A stretch of DNA of 64,000 bases from Shewanella zhangzhouensis. Its GTDB lineage: Bacteria; Pseudomonadota; Gammaproteobacteria; Enterobacterales; Shewanellaceae. Shown piece by piece: positions 1-7,221 of the stretch. The stretch spans positions 3,297,501 to 3,361,500 of the forward strand of contig NZ_CP080414.1 in assembly GCF_019457615.1 (NCBI RefSeq). The letters run 5' to 3'. Made by a program: the position numbers and the translations under genes. Positions within the stretch are counted from its first letter, which is position 1; the number at the start of each line of letters is the position of its first letter. A model generated the notes under the pieces. That model worked only from the letters and a program-made list of their open reading frames with translations. It searched no databases and was not told the DNA's origin.

Positions 1-260
1 GCCATCCCAAATGACACCATATCGGCCATGCTGTCGTACTCGGCGCCAAATTCACTCTGGGTATTGGTTAACCTTGCTACCCTGCCATCGAGTCCATCGC
101 ACAGCATGGCAACAAACACCGCAATGGCTGCAGATTCAAATTGGCCATTCATGGACGCGATTACGGCGTAGAAGCCAGAAAACAATCCGGCAGTGGTAAA
201 AAGGTTAGGCAGCAAATAGATACCGCGATTTTTTACTGTTGGCTTGTCAATATTTTGCAT
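1..260 (-). CDS. pssA: CDP-diacylglycerol--serine O-phosphatidyltransferase (N-terminal part, cut by window edge)
   Basis: This gene transfers a phosphatidyl group from CDP-diacylglycerol to serine at the inner membrane, the first committed step of phosphatidylethanolamine synthesis. Reading the minus strand from the ATG at 258-260 gives 86 residues starting MQNIDKPTVKNRGIYLLPNL before the window ends. They contain the full CDP-alcohol phosphatidyltransferase signature DG-x2-DG-x2-AR-x8-G-x3-D-x3-D (seen as DGLDGRVAR ... FGAEYDSMAD), with all the acidic residues present. A stop lies seven codons upstream, so this ATG is the first possible one. This is the membrane-embedded CDP-alcohol type and not the phospholipase-D-like PssA of E. 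coli. It is divergent from the DUF4124 gene. The 3' end lies outside the window. Confidence 0.9.
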   Translation of the reverse strand, partial: MQNIDKPTVKNRGIYLLPNLFTTAGLFSGFYAVIASMNGQFESAAIAVFVAMLCDGLDGRVARLTNTQSEFGAEYDSMADMVSFGM

Positions 261-344
261 ACACTGGTTATCATTAAGTTACACCGAATCAAGATACCAC
301 ATTTTCGCCAATCACAGGCGAGTGCTTTATGGAGGCAGGGCCTT

Positions 345-800
345 ATGGAATTCAGGTACCAGGCAATACTCATCCCTTTACTCTTGGTTTGCGGTATAAG
401 TCAGGCCGCGACCATTTATAAATGGGTGGATAAGAATGGCGTGACGCATTTCAGCGAGCAGCCACCACCGGATGAGACGCAGACGCAAACCCTGAATGCC
501 GCAGAACTTGAGCCCAAGCCCATTGGCTTTGATTCACCCAAGCCCATTCCCAAGAACGACGAGACAGTATCGGATGAACAAAAAAATGCCGATTTGGTTC
601 GTCAGCAAAATGCCGACCAGGCTGACGCCATTTGTGAGCAAGCGAAGCAGAATCTGGACGTACTGTCCAACTTTAGCCGTGTAACCCGTAAAGATGACTC
701 TACCGGCGAGCCCGTGATGATGTCCGACGAAGAGCGTGAGACTGCTCTCTCAGACGCCAAAAAGCGGATTTCGCTTTTCTGTAAAGACCGGAAAAAGTAG
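345..800 (+). CDS. Secreted DUF4124-domain protein
   Basis: The product is 151 residues and its function is unknown. The chosen start (MEFRYQAILIPLLLVCGISQA) has a strong ribosome site, GGAGG, at 331-335. It gives a clean signal peptide of about 20 residues, whereas a longer in-frame reading from 141 would bury it. The mature N-terminus (ATIYKWVDKNGVTHFSEQPP) matches the DUF4124 pattern found in many small gammaproteobacterial periplasmic proteins. The remainder is charged, coiled-coil-like and low in complexity, with two cysteines (AICEQAK near 106 and SLFCKDRKK at the end). A strong hairpin terminator follows. It is divergent from pssA and convergent with clpB. The family name is confident; no role can be inferred. 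Confidence 0.75.
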   Translation: MEFRYQAILIPLLLVCGISQAATIYKWVDKNGVTHFSEQPPPDETQTQTLNAAELEPKPIGFDSPKPIPKNDETVSDEQKNADLVRQQNADQADAICEQAKQNLDVLSNFSRVTRKDDSTGEPVMMSDEERETALSDAKKRISLFCKDRKK

Positions 801-841
801 CCCACGCCGTATACTCTAATGTTCGTGACTACAGGTAATAA

Positions 842-870
842 AAGAGGGAGCCAACTGGCTCCCTCTTCTT
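842..870. terminator. Bidirectional intrinsic terminator between DUF4124 gene and clpB
   Basis: The sequence holds an 11-bp perfect stem (AAGAGGGAGCC with GGCTCCCTCTT) around a short loop. It is flanked by A residues on the left and by T-rich sequence on the right. It sits between two convergent genes and could serve both. Confidence 0.75.
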
Positions 871-945
871 TCATGATCTGAATTACACATCACCAATAAA
901 CCACAACATTTGCGACTCAGTACCCAATGACTGTGTTTTGTCTGG

Positions 946-3519
946 TTATTGGGCAAACACCAACTCAGCATCCAGGCAGTCAACCCGAATGGGTTTGCCG
1001 GGGATAAACTCACCCCGCAGCAGTTTCTGCGCCAGCGGATTTTCAACCTCTTGTTGCAGCGCCCGTTTCAGCGGCCGCGCACCATAAACAGGATCAAAGC
1101 CCGCTCTGGCAATAAAGGCCAGCGCTTCGTCACTGAGGTCGAGTTCAAACTCTCTCTCAGCCAACCGCCTGCGCAGCGATTCGATTTGGATGGAGGCAAT
1201 GTTCTTGATGTGCTCTGCATCCAGCGGATGGAACACAACCGTTTCATCAATCCGGTTCAAAAACTCGGGCCGGAAGCTGTGCACCACCACATTCATCACT
1301 TCTTGCTTCATCTGGGCATAATCCAGGGTACCGAAGCGCTCCTGAATAATGTCTGAGCCGAGGTTTGAGGTCATGATCACCACGGTATTGCGGAAATCCA
1401 CGGTGCGGCCCTGGCCGTCGGTCAGGCGACCATCGTCCAGCACCTGCAACAGAATGTTGAACACATCCGGATGCGCTTTTTCCACCTCATCGAGCAGAAT
1501 GACCGAATAAGGTTTGCGGCGCACAGCCTCGGTAAGGTAACCGCCTTCTTCGTAACCCACATAGCCGGGAGGCGCCCCAACCAAACGGGAGACCGAATGC
1601 TTCTCCATAAATTCCGACATATCGATACGCACCAGCGCCGATTCAGTGTCGAACAAAAACTTCGCCAATGATTTACATAACTCGGTTTTACCCACCCCGG
1701 TCGGGCCGAGGAACAGGAATGAACCTATGGGACGATTCGGATCGGCAAGCCCGGCGCGGCTTCTGCGAATAGCATTGGCCACGGCATCCACGGCCTCGTT
1801 CTGACCAATCACCCGCTCATGCAGCACATGCTCCATTTGCAGCAGCTTTTCACGCTCGCCTTCGAGCATCTTGGCCACAGGAATACCGGTTGCCTTGGAC
1901 AGCACCTCGGCGATTTCCACATCGGTCACCTTGTTGCGCAGCAGCTTCATGTCCTGCATTTCGGCTTGTGCCGCCAGGTCGAGCTGCTTCTCAAGCTCGG
2001 GGATACGGCCATATTGCAGCTCAGACATGCGGGTCAGGTCGCTCGCCCGGCGGGCCACTTCCAGATCCATACGCGCCTGCTCGAGGTCTGCTTTAATATG
2101 CTGGGTTCCCGCGAGCGCGGCTTTCTCGGTACGCCAGATTTCGTTGAGCTCATTGGCCTTGGCTTCCACGTCTTTCAGCTCATGGCGCAAATGCTCCAAA
2201 CGTTTACGGCTGGCTTCGTCGTTTTCTTTCGCCAACGCCTGCTCCTCCAGCTTAAGCTGAATGGCACGGCGCTCCAGGCGGTCAAGCGATTCCGGCTTGG
2301 AGTCAATCTGCATCCGAATGCTGGACGCTGCTTCATCAATCAGGTCGATGGCCTTATCAGGCAGTTTGCGGTCTGACACATAGCGGTGCGACATGCTCGC
2401 CGCTGCCACAATGGCCGGATCGGTAATTTCCACATGGTGGTGCAGCTCGTAGCGCTCCTTGAGACCGCGTAAAATGGCAATGGTGTCTTCCACCGAGGGC
2501 TCGTCCACCAGCACTTTCTGGAAGCGGCGCTCGAGGGCGGCATCTTTCTCTACATACTGGCGATATTCATCCAAAGTAGTGGCACCAACGCAGTGCAGCT
2601 CACCGCGGGCAAGTGCAGGCTTGAGCATGTTACCCGCGTCCATGGCGCCGTCACTCTTACCAGCACCCACCATGGTGTGCAGCTCATCGATAAAGAGGAT
2701 CACCTGACCTTCTTCCTGAGCCAGCTCATTGAGGACAGCTTTCAAGCGCTCCTCAAACTCACCTCGGTATTTGGCACCAGCCACCAGCGCGCCCATATCC
2801 AGGGACAACACCCGCTTGTTTTTTATGCCTTCCGGCACCTCGCCATTAACAATCCGCTGGGCGAGCCCCTCTACGATGGCGGTTTTACCCACACCGGGCT
2901 CACCGATGAGCACGGGGTTATTTTTACTGCGGCGCTGCAAGACTTGAATGGTGCGGCGAATTTCATCGTCACGGCCAATTACAGGGTCAAGCTTGCCCTG
3001 CTCGGCGCGTTCGGTCAGGTCAACAGTGTACTTTTTCAGCGCCTGACGATTGTCTTCGGCGTTGGGGTCATCCACCTTCTGGCCGGCGCGGATATCTTCA
3101 ATGGTTTGCTCCAGCCGCTCTTTGGTGGCGCCCGCCTGTTTGAGAATTTGCGCCAGGGTGTCGTTGCCTTCCAGCGCCGCCAGCACAAACAGCTCGCTGG
3201 AGATGTATTTGTCTTTACGCTTTTGCGATAGCTTGTCGCACAGGTTCAGCAAACGAATTAGTGCTTGCGACAACTGCACATCACCGCCGGTACCTTCTAC
3301 CTGTGGCTGACGTTCCAACTCCTGGGACAACAGTGAGCGCAGGTTGCTCACCCGAATGCCGGACTGGGTTAATAAAGGGTGAATGGAGCCGCCGTCCTGA
3401 TTCAGCAGCGCCATCATCAGGTGTACGGGTTCGATAAATTGGTGATCTCTGCCAAGGGCCAGAGACTGAGCATCAGATATGGCAATCTGGAATTTGTTGG
3501 TCATACGATCGAGTCGCAT
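946..3519 (-). CDS. clpB: ATP-dependent disaggregase ClpB
   Basis: This is a hexameric AAA+ chaperone that works with DnaK/DnaJ/GrpE in the cytoplasm to extract polypeptides from aggregates after heat stress. It is 857 residues, the same length as E. coli ClpB, and starts MRLDRMTNKF. An N-terminal Clp-N repeat domain covers about residues 1-145. The first AAA+ module has Walker A GEPGVGKT at 206-213. A coiled-coil middle domain follows at about 400-525. The second AAA+ module has GPTGVGKT at 605-612, and the C-terminal D2-small domain closes the protein. The gene has a sigma-32 promoter at 3607-3634 and a GGAGG ribosome site in its leader. The leader also holds an unusual tandem repeat. The order clpB-pgeF-rluD-bamD is the standard enteric/Shewanella arrangement. 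Confidence 0.98.
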   Translation of the reverse strand: MRLDRMTNKFQIAISDAQSLALGRDHQFIEPVHLMMALLNQDGGSIHPLLTQSGIRVSNLRSLLSQELERQPQVEGTGGDVQLSQALIRLLNLCDKLSQKRKDKYISSELFVLAALEGNDTLAQILKQAGATKERLEQTIEDIRAGQKVDDPNAEDNRQALKKYTVDLTERAEQGKLDPVIGRDDEIRRTIQVLQRRSKNNPVLIGEPGVGKTAIVEGLAQRIVNGEVPEGIKNKRVLSLDMGALVAGAKYRGEFEERLKAVLNELAQEEGQVILFIDELHTMVGAGKSDGAMDAGNMLKPALARGELHCVGATTLDEYRQYVEKDAALERRFQKVLVDEPSVEDTIAILRGLKERYELHHHVEITDPAIVAAASMSHRYVSDRKLPDKAIDLIDEAASSIRMQIDSKPESLDRLERRAIQLKLEEQALAKENDEASRKRLEHLRHELKDVEAKANELNEIWRTEKAALAGTQHIKADLEQARMDLEVARRASDLTRMSELQYGRIPELEKQLDLAAQAEMQDMKLLRNKVTDVEIAEVLSKATGIPVAKMLEGEREKLLQMEHVLHERVIGQNEAVDAVANAIRRSRAGLADPNRPIGSFLFLGPTGVGKTELCKSLAKFLFDTESALVRIDMSEFMEKHSVSRLVGAPPGYVGYEEGGYLTEAVRRKPYSVILLDEVEKAHPDVFNILLQVLDDGRLTDGQGRTVDFRNTVVIMTSNLGSDIIQERFGTLDYAQMKQEVMNVVVHSFRPEFLNRIDETVVFHPLDAEHIKNIASIQIESLRRRLAEREFELDLSDEALAFIARAGFDPVYGARPLKRALQQEVENPLAQKLLRGEFIPGKPIRVDCLDAELVFAQ

Positions 3520-3554
3520 ACAGCCTCCTGTAACTAGGACCGCATTGAATTTTA

Positions 3555-3610
3555 GTTACCCAAGAATGGTTACCTAAAGGTGGTCACCTGAGAGTAGTTA
3601 CCTAAAAGAT
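3555..3610 (-). repeat. Four-copy 14-bp tandem repeat in the clpB leader
   Basis: The hexamer GTTACC (once GTCACC) recurs at 3555, 3569, 3583 and 3597, exactly every 14 bp. Within each copy the sequence around it forms or nearly forms GGTNACC. The flanking 8 bases are similar but not identical (for example TAAAGGTG and TAAAAGAT). The array starts at the expected transcription start of the heat-shock promoter and covers most of the 5' untranslated region before the ribosome site. Confidence 0.8.
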
Positions 3611-3634
3611 GGGGCTGCAAACGGGATTTTCAAG
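3607..3634 (-). promoter_or_regulatory. Sigma-32 (RpoH) heat-shock promoter of clpB
   Basis: On the minus strand the sequence reads CTTGAAA (3628-3634), then 13 bp, then CCCCATCT (3607-3614). This is a full match to the RpoH consensus -35 and -10 elements with accepted spacing. Transcription would begin near 3600, giving a leader of about 80 nt. Confidence 0.92.
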
Positions 3635-3667
3635 TGCGCAAATAATAATCACACACGAAAATGAAGG

Positions 3668-4432
3668 TTAATCCCGCCAGATGAGGGAGGCCATACGGCC
3701 GGTCACGCCGTCGCGCCGGTAGGAAAAGTAATCATTGGGGTGAGAATAGGTGCAGATGTCTGTCGAGAAACACTGCACCACACCAGCATGCATCAGTCGT
3801 CGCATCGCCAGTGAAAAGAGGTTGGCCAGAAACTTATTCTGGCCAGATGCCGTGAAACACACGTCGGAGCCAGGATCCTGCGCCATAAACGCGTCGCGCA
3901 CTTCCGCCCCCACCTCAAACGCTTGCGGGCCAATGGCGGGGCCCAGATAAGCATAAATTTGCTCGGTAGGCGTAACGAAACACGCCAGGGTTTGCTCAAG
4001 CACACCATCACACAAACCACGCCACCCCGCGTGGGCAGCCGCAATCTCCTGACCATCGGCAGAGGCAAAAAGCACAGGTAAGCAGTCGGCCGTCATTACG
4101 GCGCACACTATACCGGCACTATTGGTGTAACTGGCATCGGCAACGGGCGGCTTTGCGCCACCGGGAGCTGCAGCTGAAATATTGCCGTAACCCTGTTGTT
4201 TGTCATCAACCCGGTACACTTCTGTCCCGTGCACCTGATCGAGCCAAAGTGGCTCGGCGGGCAACGCCAGGGCTGCCACAAGCTCGCGGCGATTGCATTC
4301 AACCCGCCCCGCATTATCCCCCACATGCAGCCCAAGGTTCAGGCTGTCGTAGGGCGGCTCACTTATGCCACCCTTACGATCGGTAAAGGCAAGCTTCACA
4401 CCTGGAGGTAGTGGCCAATGCGGGCGCAACAT
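3668..4432 (-). CDS. pgeF: Peptidoglycan editing factor PgeF / multicopper-like laccase domain protein (YfiH)
   Basis: This 254-residue cytoplasmic protein belongs to the YfiH/DUF152 family. Family members hydrolyse aberrant peptidoglycan precursors carrying L-Ser in place of L-Ala, and some have been reported with polyphenol oxidase or purine nucleoside activity. The zinc ligands are visible at H68 (DQVHG), C117 (TADCLPVLF) and H134 (AAHAGWRG). The C-terminal YSHPNDYFSYRRDGVTGRMAS is the usual family ending. The ATG is 19 bp downstream of the rluD stop, so the two genes are probably co-transcribed. The next gene downstream, clpB, has its own heat-shock promoter. Confidence 0.93.
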   Translation of the reverse strand: MLRPHWPLPPGVKLAFTDRKGGISEPPYDSLNLGLHVGDNAGRVECNRRELVAALALPAEPLWLDQVHGTEVYRVDDKQQGYGNISAAAPGGAKPPVADASYTNSAGIVCAVMTADCLPVLFASADGQEIAAAHAGWRGLCDGVLEQTLACFVTPTEQIYAYLGPAIGPQAFEVGAEVRDAFMAQDPGSDVCFTASGQNKFLANLFSLAMRRLMHAGVVQCFSTDICTYSHPNDYFSYRRDGVTGRMASLIWRD

Positions 4433-4451
4433 CTCAGCTATCCCCTTGGTA

Positions 4452-5426
4452 TCAGATATGGTCCTGAGGATTGGCCTCAGTATCTTTACGAAGGGCCTTG
4501 GTCAGCAGCACCATGTCTTCAGGGATTGGCGCGTTGAAGGACATGATTTCCATGGTGACCGGGTGCGCCAGCTCGAGCCTGACTGCGTGCAGCGCCTGAC
4601 GGGTGAAGCCTTTCAGGATCTCAAAAAACTCCGGGCTGGCATTTTTAGGCGGCTTTGGACGACCACCATATACTGGGTCCCCGACCAGCACATGACCAAT
4701 GTGCGCCATATGCACACGAATTTGGTGAGTACGGCCGGTTTCCAGACGCAGACGCAAACGGGTATGGGCACGGAACTTTTCGGCTACCCGGTAATGGGTC
4801 ACCGAAGGACGGCCACTGTGGTGCACCGCCATGTGGGTGCGCTTGGTTGGATGACGACCAATAGGAGCATCCACAGTACCGCCGGCTGTCATGGTACCAA
4901 GCACTATGGCTTCGTATTCACGGGTGATATCACGGGCCTGCAGCGCAGCAACCAAATGAGTCTGGGCCTCTACCGTTTTTGCCACCACCATCAAACCAGT
5001 GGTGTCTTTATCCAGACGATGGATGATACCGGCTCTGGGCACATGTTCAATTTCAGGGCAGTGGTGCAAAAGTGCGTTCATCAGGGTGCCATCGGCATTT
5101 CCGGCACCGGGATGCACGACCAGGCCGGCCTGCTTATTGATCACCAGAATATGGTCGTCTTCGTAGACAATATCGAGATCGATGGCCTGGGCCTCTGCCG
5201 CGACTTCTTCTTCCAGGGTGGCCTCAATCTCAATGACTTGAGATTCGAGTACCTTTTCTCTGGGTTTAGTCACAACGACACCATCTACATAGACGTTGCC
5301 ACCGAGGATCCATTCTTTCAGCCGGGTGCGCGAATAGTCGGGAAACAACTCCGCAATGGCTTGATCCAGTCTCAGCCCCGTTTGTGTTGCTGAAATCTCG
5401 CTTTTTAGATTAATCTCTTGGGTCAT
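4452..5426 (-). CDS. rluD: 23S rRNA pseudouridine(1911/1915/1917) synthase
   Basis: This enzyme isomerises three uridines in helix 69 of 23S rRNA, late in 50S assembly. It is 324 residues. An S4 RNA-binding domain lies at about 18-80 (LRLDQAIAELFPDYSRTRLKEWI). The RluA-type catalytic domain follows, with HRLDKDTTGLMVVAK and catalytic Asp139. The C-terminal block (GRTHQIRVHMAHIGHVLVGDPVYGG) is a family hallmark. It is divergent from bamD, as in E. coli, and is followed by pgeF. Confidence 0.96.
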   Translation of the reverse strand: MTQEINLKSEISATQTGLRLDQAIAELFPDYSRTRLKEWILGGNVYVDGVVVTKPREKVLESQVIEIEATLEEEVAAEAQAIDLDIVYEDDHILVINKQAGLVVHPGAGNADGTLMNALLHHCPEIEHVPRAGIIHRLDKDTTGLMVVAKTVEAQTHLVAALQARDITREYEAIVLGTMTAGGTVDAPIGRHPTKRTHMAVHHSGRPSVTHYRVAEKFRAHTRLRLRLETGRTHQIRVHMAHIGHVLVGDPVYGGRPKPPKNASPEFFEILKGFTRQALHAVRLELAHPVTMEIMSFNAPIPEDMVLLTKALRKDTEANPQDHI

Positions 5427-5548
5427 GGGAACCGTACCCCGGTATCGGGGTCCAAAGTGGTATGCTATCTGTTACAATCGGATGTTTTCCATTTTATCGT
5501 GAAATGGAAGAATTCTTAACTACAACTTCAAAAGAATTGAATTCAAGT

Positions 5549-6313
5549 ATGTATAAATTTGCCAAAGGCTCGGCCGTTGCCTTGCTCGCGCTGGCGCTGG
5601 GCGCTTGTAGCAGCTCAGGAAGTCAGGAAGATCTCGTACTGAGCCAGAAGTCACCTGAGGCACTTTATGCCCAGGCCAGAACCTCCATGGAACTGGGGAA
5701 TTTCTCCAAAGCCGTTAAAAGCCTGGAAGCCCTCGATTCCCGATTCCCCTTCGGTGCGCACAAGACTCAGGTTCAGCTGGACATGATCTATGCCTACTAT
5801 AAGCTGGACGATACCCCCCAGGCGATTGCCAACATTGACCGCTTCCTGCGCCTCAACCCCACTCACCCCGATGTGGACTATGTGCAGTATATGCGGGGCC
5901 TGGTAAACATGCAGGCTGACAGCTATCTGTTCCATGACATGATGAACATAGATCGTACCGATCGTGATCCAAAAAATGCCATGGATGCCTTTAAGGACTT
6001 TGAGCGTCTTATCAAGATCTATCCAAACAGCAAATATGCGGCCGATGCCCATCAACGGATGCAGTTTTTGAAAAACCGCCTGGCCCGCTACTCCATTCAG
6101 GTGGCTGAATACTACGTCAAGATGAATGCATGGAGTGCCGCAGCCGTTCGAGCTCAAACTGTGATGGAGTCCTTCCCGGGCACTCCATCTACAGAACGTG
6201 CGCTGGAAATTATGGCCCAGTCCTATGATGAGCTTGGCCAGGAACAGCTTAAAAAGCATGTCCTGATGGTGATGCAGGAAAATTTCCCTGCCAATGAGAT
6301 GCTGGAAAACTAA
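5549..6313 (+). CDS. bamD: Outer membrane protein assembly factor BamD (lipoprotein)
   Basis: BamD is the essential lipoprotein of the BAM complex that folds beta-barrel proteins into the outer membrane. The reading frame is open back to 5462. The start at 5549 (MYKFAKGSAVALLALALGAC) is preferred because it places a short lipoprotein signal directly before the lipobox LGAC, with lipidated Cys20. The mature protein has five tetratricopeptide-like repeats (for example SPEALYAQARTSMELGNFSKAVKSLEAL and YAADAHQRMQFLKNRLARY). At 254 residues it is near the family norm. The ribosome site is weak. A strong terminator follows. Confidence 0.96.
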   Translation: MYKFAKGSAVALLALALGACSSSGSQEDLVLSQKSPEALYAQARTSMELGNFSKAVKSLEALDSRFPFGAHKTQVQLDMIYAYYKLDDTPQAIANIDRFLRLNPTHPDVDYVQYMRGLVNMQADSYLFHDMMNIDRTDRDPKNAMDAFKDFERLIKIYPNSKYAADAHQRMQFLKNRLARYSIQVAEYYVKMNAWSAAAVRAQTVMESFPGTPSTERALEIMAQSYDELGQEQLKKHVLMVMQENFPANEMLEN

Positions 6314-6331
6314 GGTATCGCCACCTGTAAT

Positions 6332-6364
6332 AACGCCCGGCTATAGGCCGGGCGTTGTTTTTTT
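6332..6364 (+). terminator. Intrinsic terminator of bamD
   Basis: A 10-bp perfect GC-rich stem (AACGCCCGGC at 6332-6341 with GCCGGGCGTT at 6347-6356) and a 5-nt loop are followed directly by a T-rich run, TTGTTTTTTT. Confidence 0.93.
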
Positions 6365-6576
6365 GGCCTTTAACCCGATTTTTTCAACCTTCCCCCTACC
6401 ACAACCCCTTATATCCTCTCCCTTTACTCGCTATATACCCCTTTCTAAAACCCACCCTAGTTCCATGGGGATTTCCTGTATTGCACAATAAAAATACACA
6501 AAAACACCGCTTTCAGACCGATTCGGGCAAAACTTATCCAAACACACATATTTTTGAAATATTCCTGAGAAAAGAG
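6365..6576. other. Non-coding gap with a G-poor, pyrimidine-rich tract
   Basis: No gene is supported here. From about 6368 to 6468 the plus strand is rich in C and T and nearly lacks G. It then becomes A/T-rich just upstream of the tRNA promoter, where it could act as an UP element. Confidence 0.5.
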
Positions 6577-6605
6577 TTGACTCAAAACCCCAAAAGCTAT
6601 TTAAT
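6577..6605 (+). promoter_or_regulatory. Promoter of the tRNA-Phe/tRNA-Leu operon
   Basis: The sequence shows -35 TTGACT (6577-6582), a 17-bp spacer and -10 TTTAAT (6600-6605). A GC-rich discriminator (GCACCCCG) follows, of the kind associated with stringent control of stable RNA genes. Transcription would begin a few bases before the first tRNA. Confidence 0.75.
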
Positions 6606-6615
6606 GCACCCCGTC

Positions 6616-6691
6616 GCCCGAATAGCTCAGTTGGTAGAGCAGCGGATTGAAAATCCGCGTGTCCCTGGTTCGATTCCGGGTTCGGGCACCA
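6616..6691 (+). tRNA. tRNA-Phe (GAA)
   Basis: The 76-nt cloverleaf has acceptor GCCCGAA paired with TTCGGGC, D arm AGCTCAGTTGGTAGAGC and anticodon GAA at 6649-6651. The T arm is GGTTCGATTCC and CCA is encoded at 6689-6691. Confidence 0.98.
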
Positions 6692-6743
6692 CCTTCAACT
6701 TAAGGTGCTCAGGCGACTGAGAAAAATTGCAAGGCAGTACAGT

Positions 6744-6830
6744 GCAGGTGTGGTGGAATTGGTAGACACGCCAGCTTCAGGTGCTGGTGCCCTTACGGGC
6801 GTGGAAGTTCAAGTCTTCTCACCTGTACCA
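6744..6830 (+). tRNA. tRNA-Leu (CAG), copy 1
   Basis: This 87-nt class II tRNA has a long variable arm and encoded CCA. The anticodon loop TTCAGGT carries CAG. The acceptor pairs GCAGGTG with CACCTGT, so the first pair is G1-U72. The variable-arm stem uses GCCC/GGGC. It is separated from copy 2 by 37 bp. Confidence 0.97.
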
Positions 6831-6867
6831 CTTTGCAATTATAGTTAGCTGTACAAAGACTCATTGT

Positions 6868-6954
6868 GCAGGTGTGGTGGAATTGGTAGACACGCCAGCT
6901 TCAGGTGCTGGTGCCCTTACGGGCGTGGAAGTTCAAGTCTTCTCACCTGTACCA
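6868..6954 (+). tRNA. tRNA-Leu (CAG), copy 2
   Basis: This copy is identical to copy 1 over all 87 nt, including the GCCC/GGGC variable-arm stem. The spacer sequences differ, so the duplication is either old or kept homogeneous by gene conversion. Confidence 0.97.
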
Positions 6955-6984
6955 ATTAACACAAAGAGTCTTTAACAATACAGT

Positions 6985-7071
6985 GCAGGTGTGGTGGAAT
7001 TGGTAGACACGCCAGCTTCAGGTGCTGGTGCTCTTACGAGCGTGGAAGTTCAAGTCTTCTCACCTGTACCA
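6985..7071 (+). tRNA. tRNA-Leu (CAG), copy 3 with compensated variable arm
   Basis: This copy differs from copies 1 and 2 only in the variable-arm stem, where GCCC/GGGC has become GCTC/GAGC. The C-G pair is replaced by a T-A pair, so the helix is kept. The copy therefore looks functional. Confidence 0.97.
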
Positions 7072-7078
7072 AACAAAT

Positions 7079-7103
7079 AAACCTCGCAATGCGAGGTTTT
7101 TTT
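7079..7103 (+). terminator. Terminator of the tRNA operon
   Basis: The hairpin pairs AAACCTCGC with GCGAGGTTT around a 3-nt loop and continues into a run of seven T residues. It lies 8 nt after the CCA of the last tRNA. Confidence 0.93.
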
Positions 7104-7221
7104 GTATCTGTAATATCCCTCCCGAAAATACCTCCGTTTGCTATACCTATAGCTATGGCTCAACCAAAGGCATGACAGAGTCAGGCGAAGGAGAGTCCAT
7201 TTACCCTGTCGGGGGTCTCCG

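Noticed and set aside
141..344. Long N-terminal extension of the DUF4124 protein
   Set aside because: It would overlap the divergent pssA start and hide a clear signal peptide that follows a strong ribosome site.
3555..3610. CRISPR-like array
   Set aside because: The units are 14 bp with no distinct repeat and spacer lengths, and no cas genes are near.
4365..5393. Open frame of 342 codons opposite rluD
   Set aside because: It is antisense to a complete rluD with catalytic motifs and is compositionally atypical.
6355..6720. Open frame of 121 codons running through tRNA-Phe
   Set aside because: The tRNA fold is unambiguous, and the translation is simply the read-out of the tRNA and its leader.
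6744..7071. Integration site for a genomic island at the tRNA cluster
   Set aside because: No integrase gene and no duplicated tRNA 3' end flank the cluster; the repeats are three complete tRNAs.
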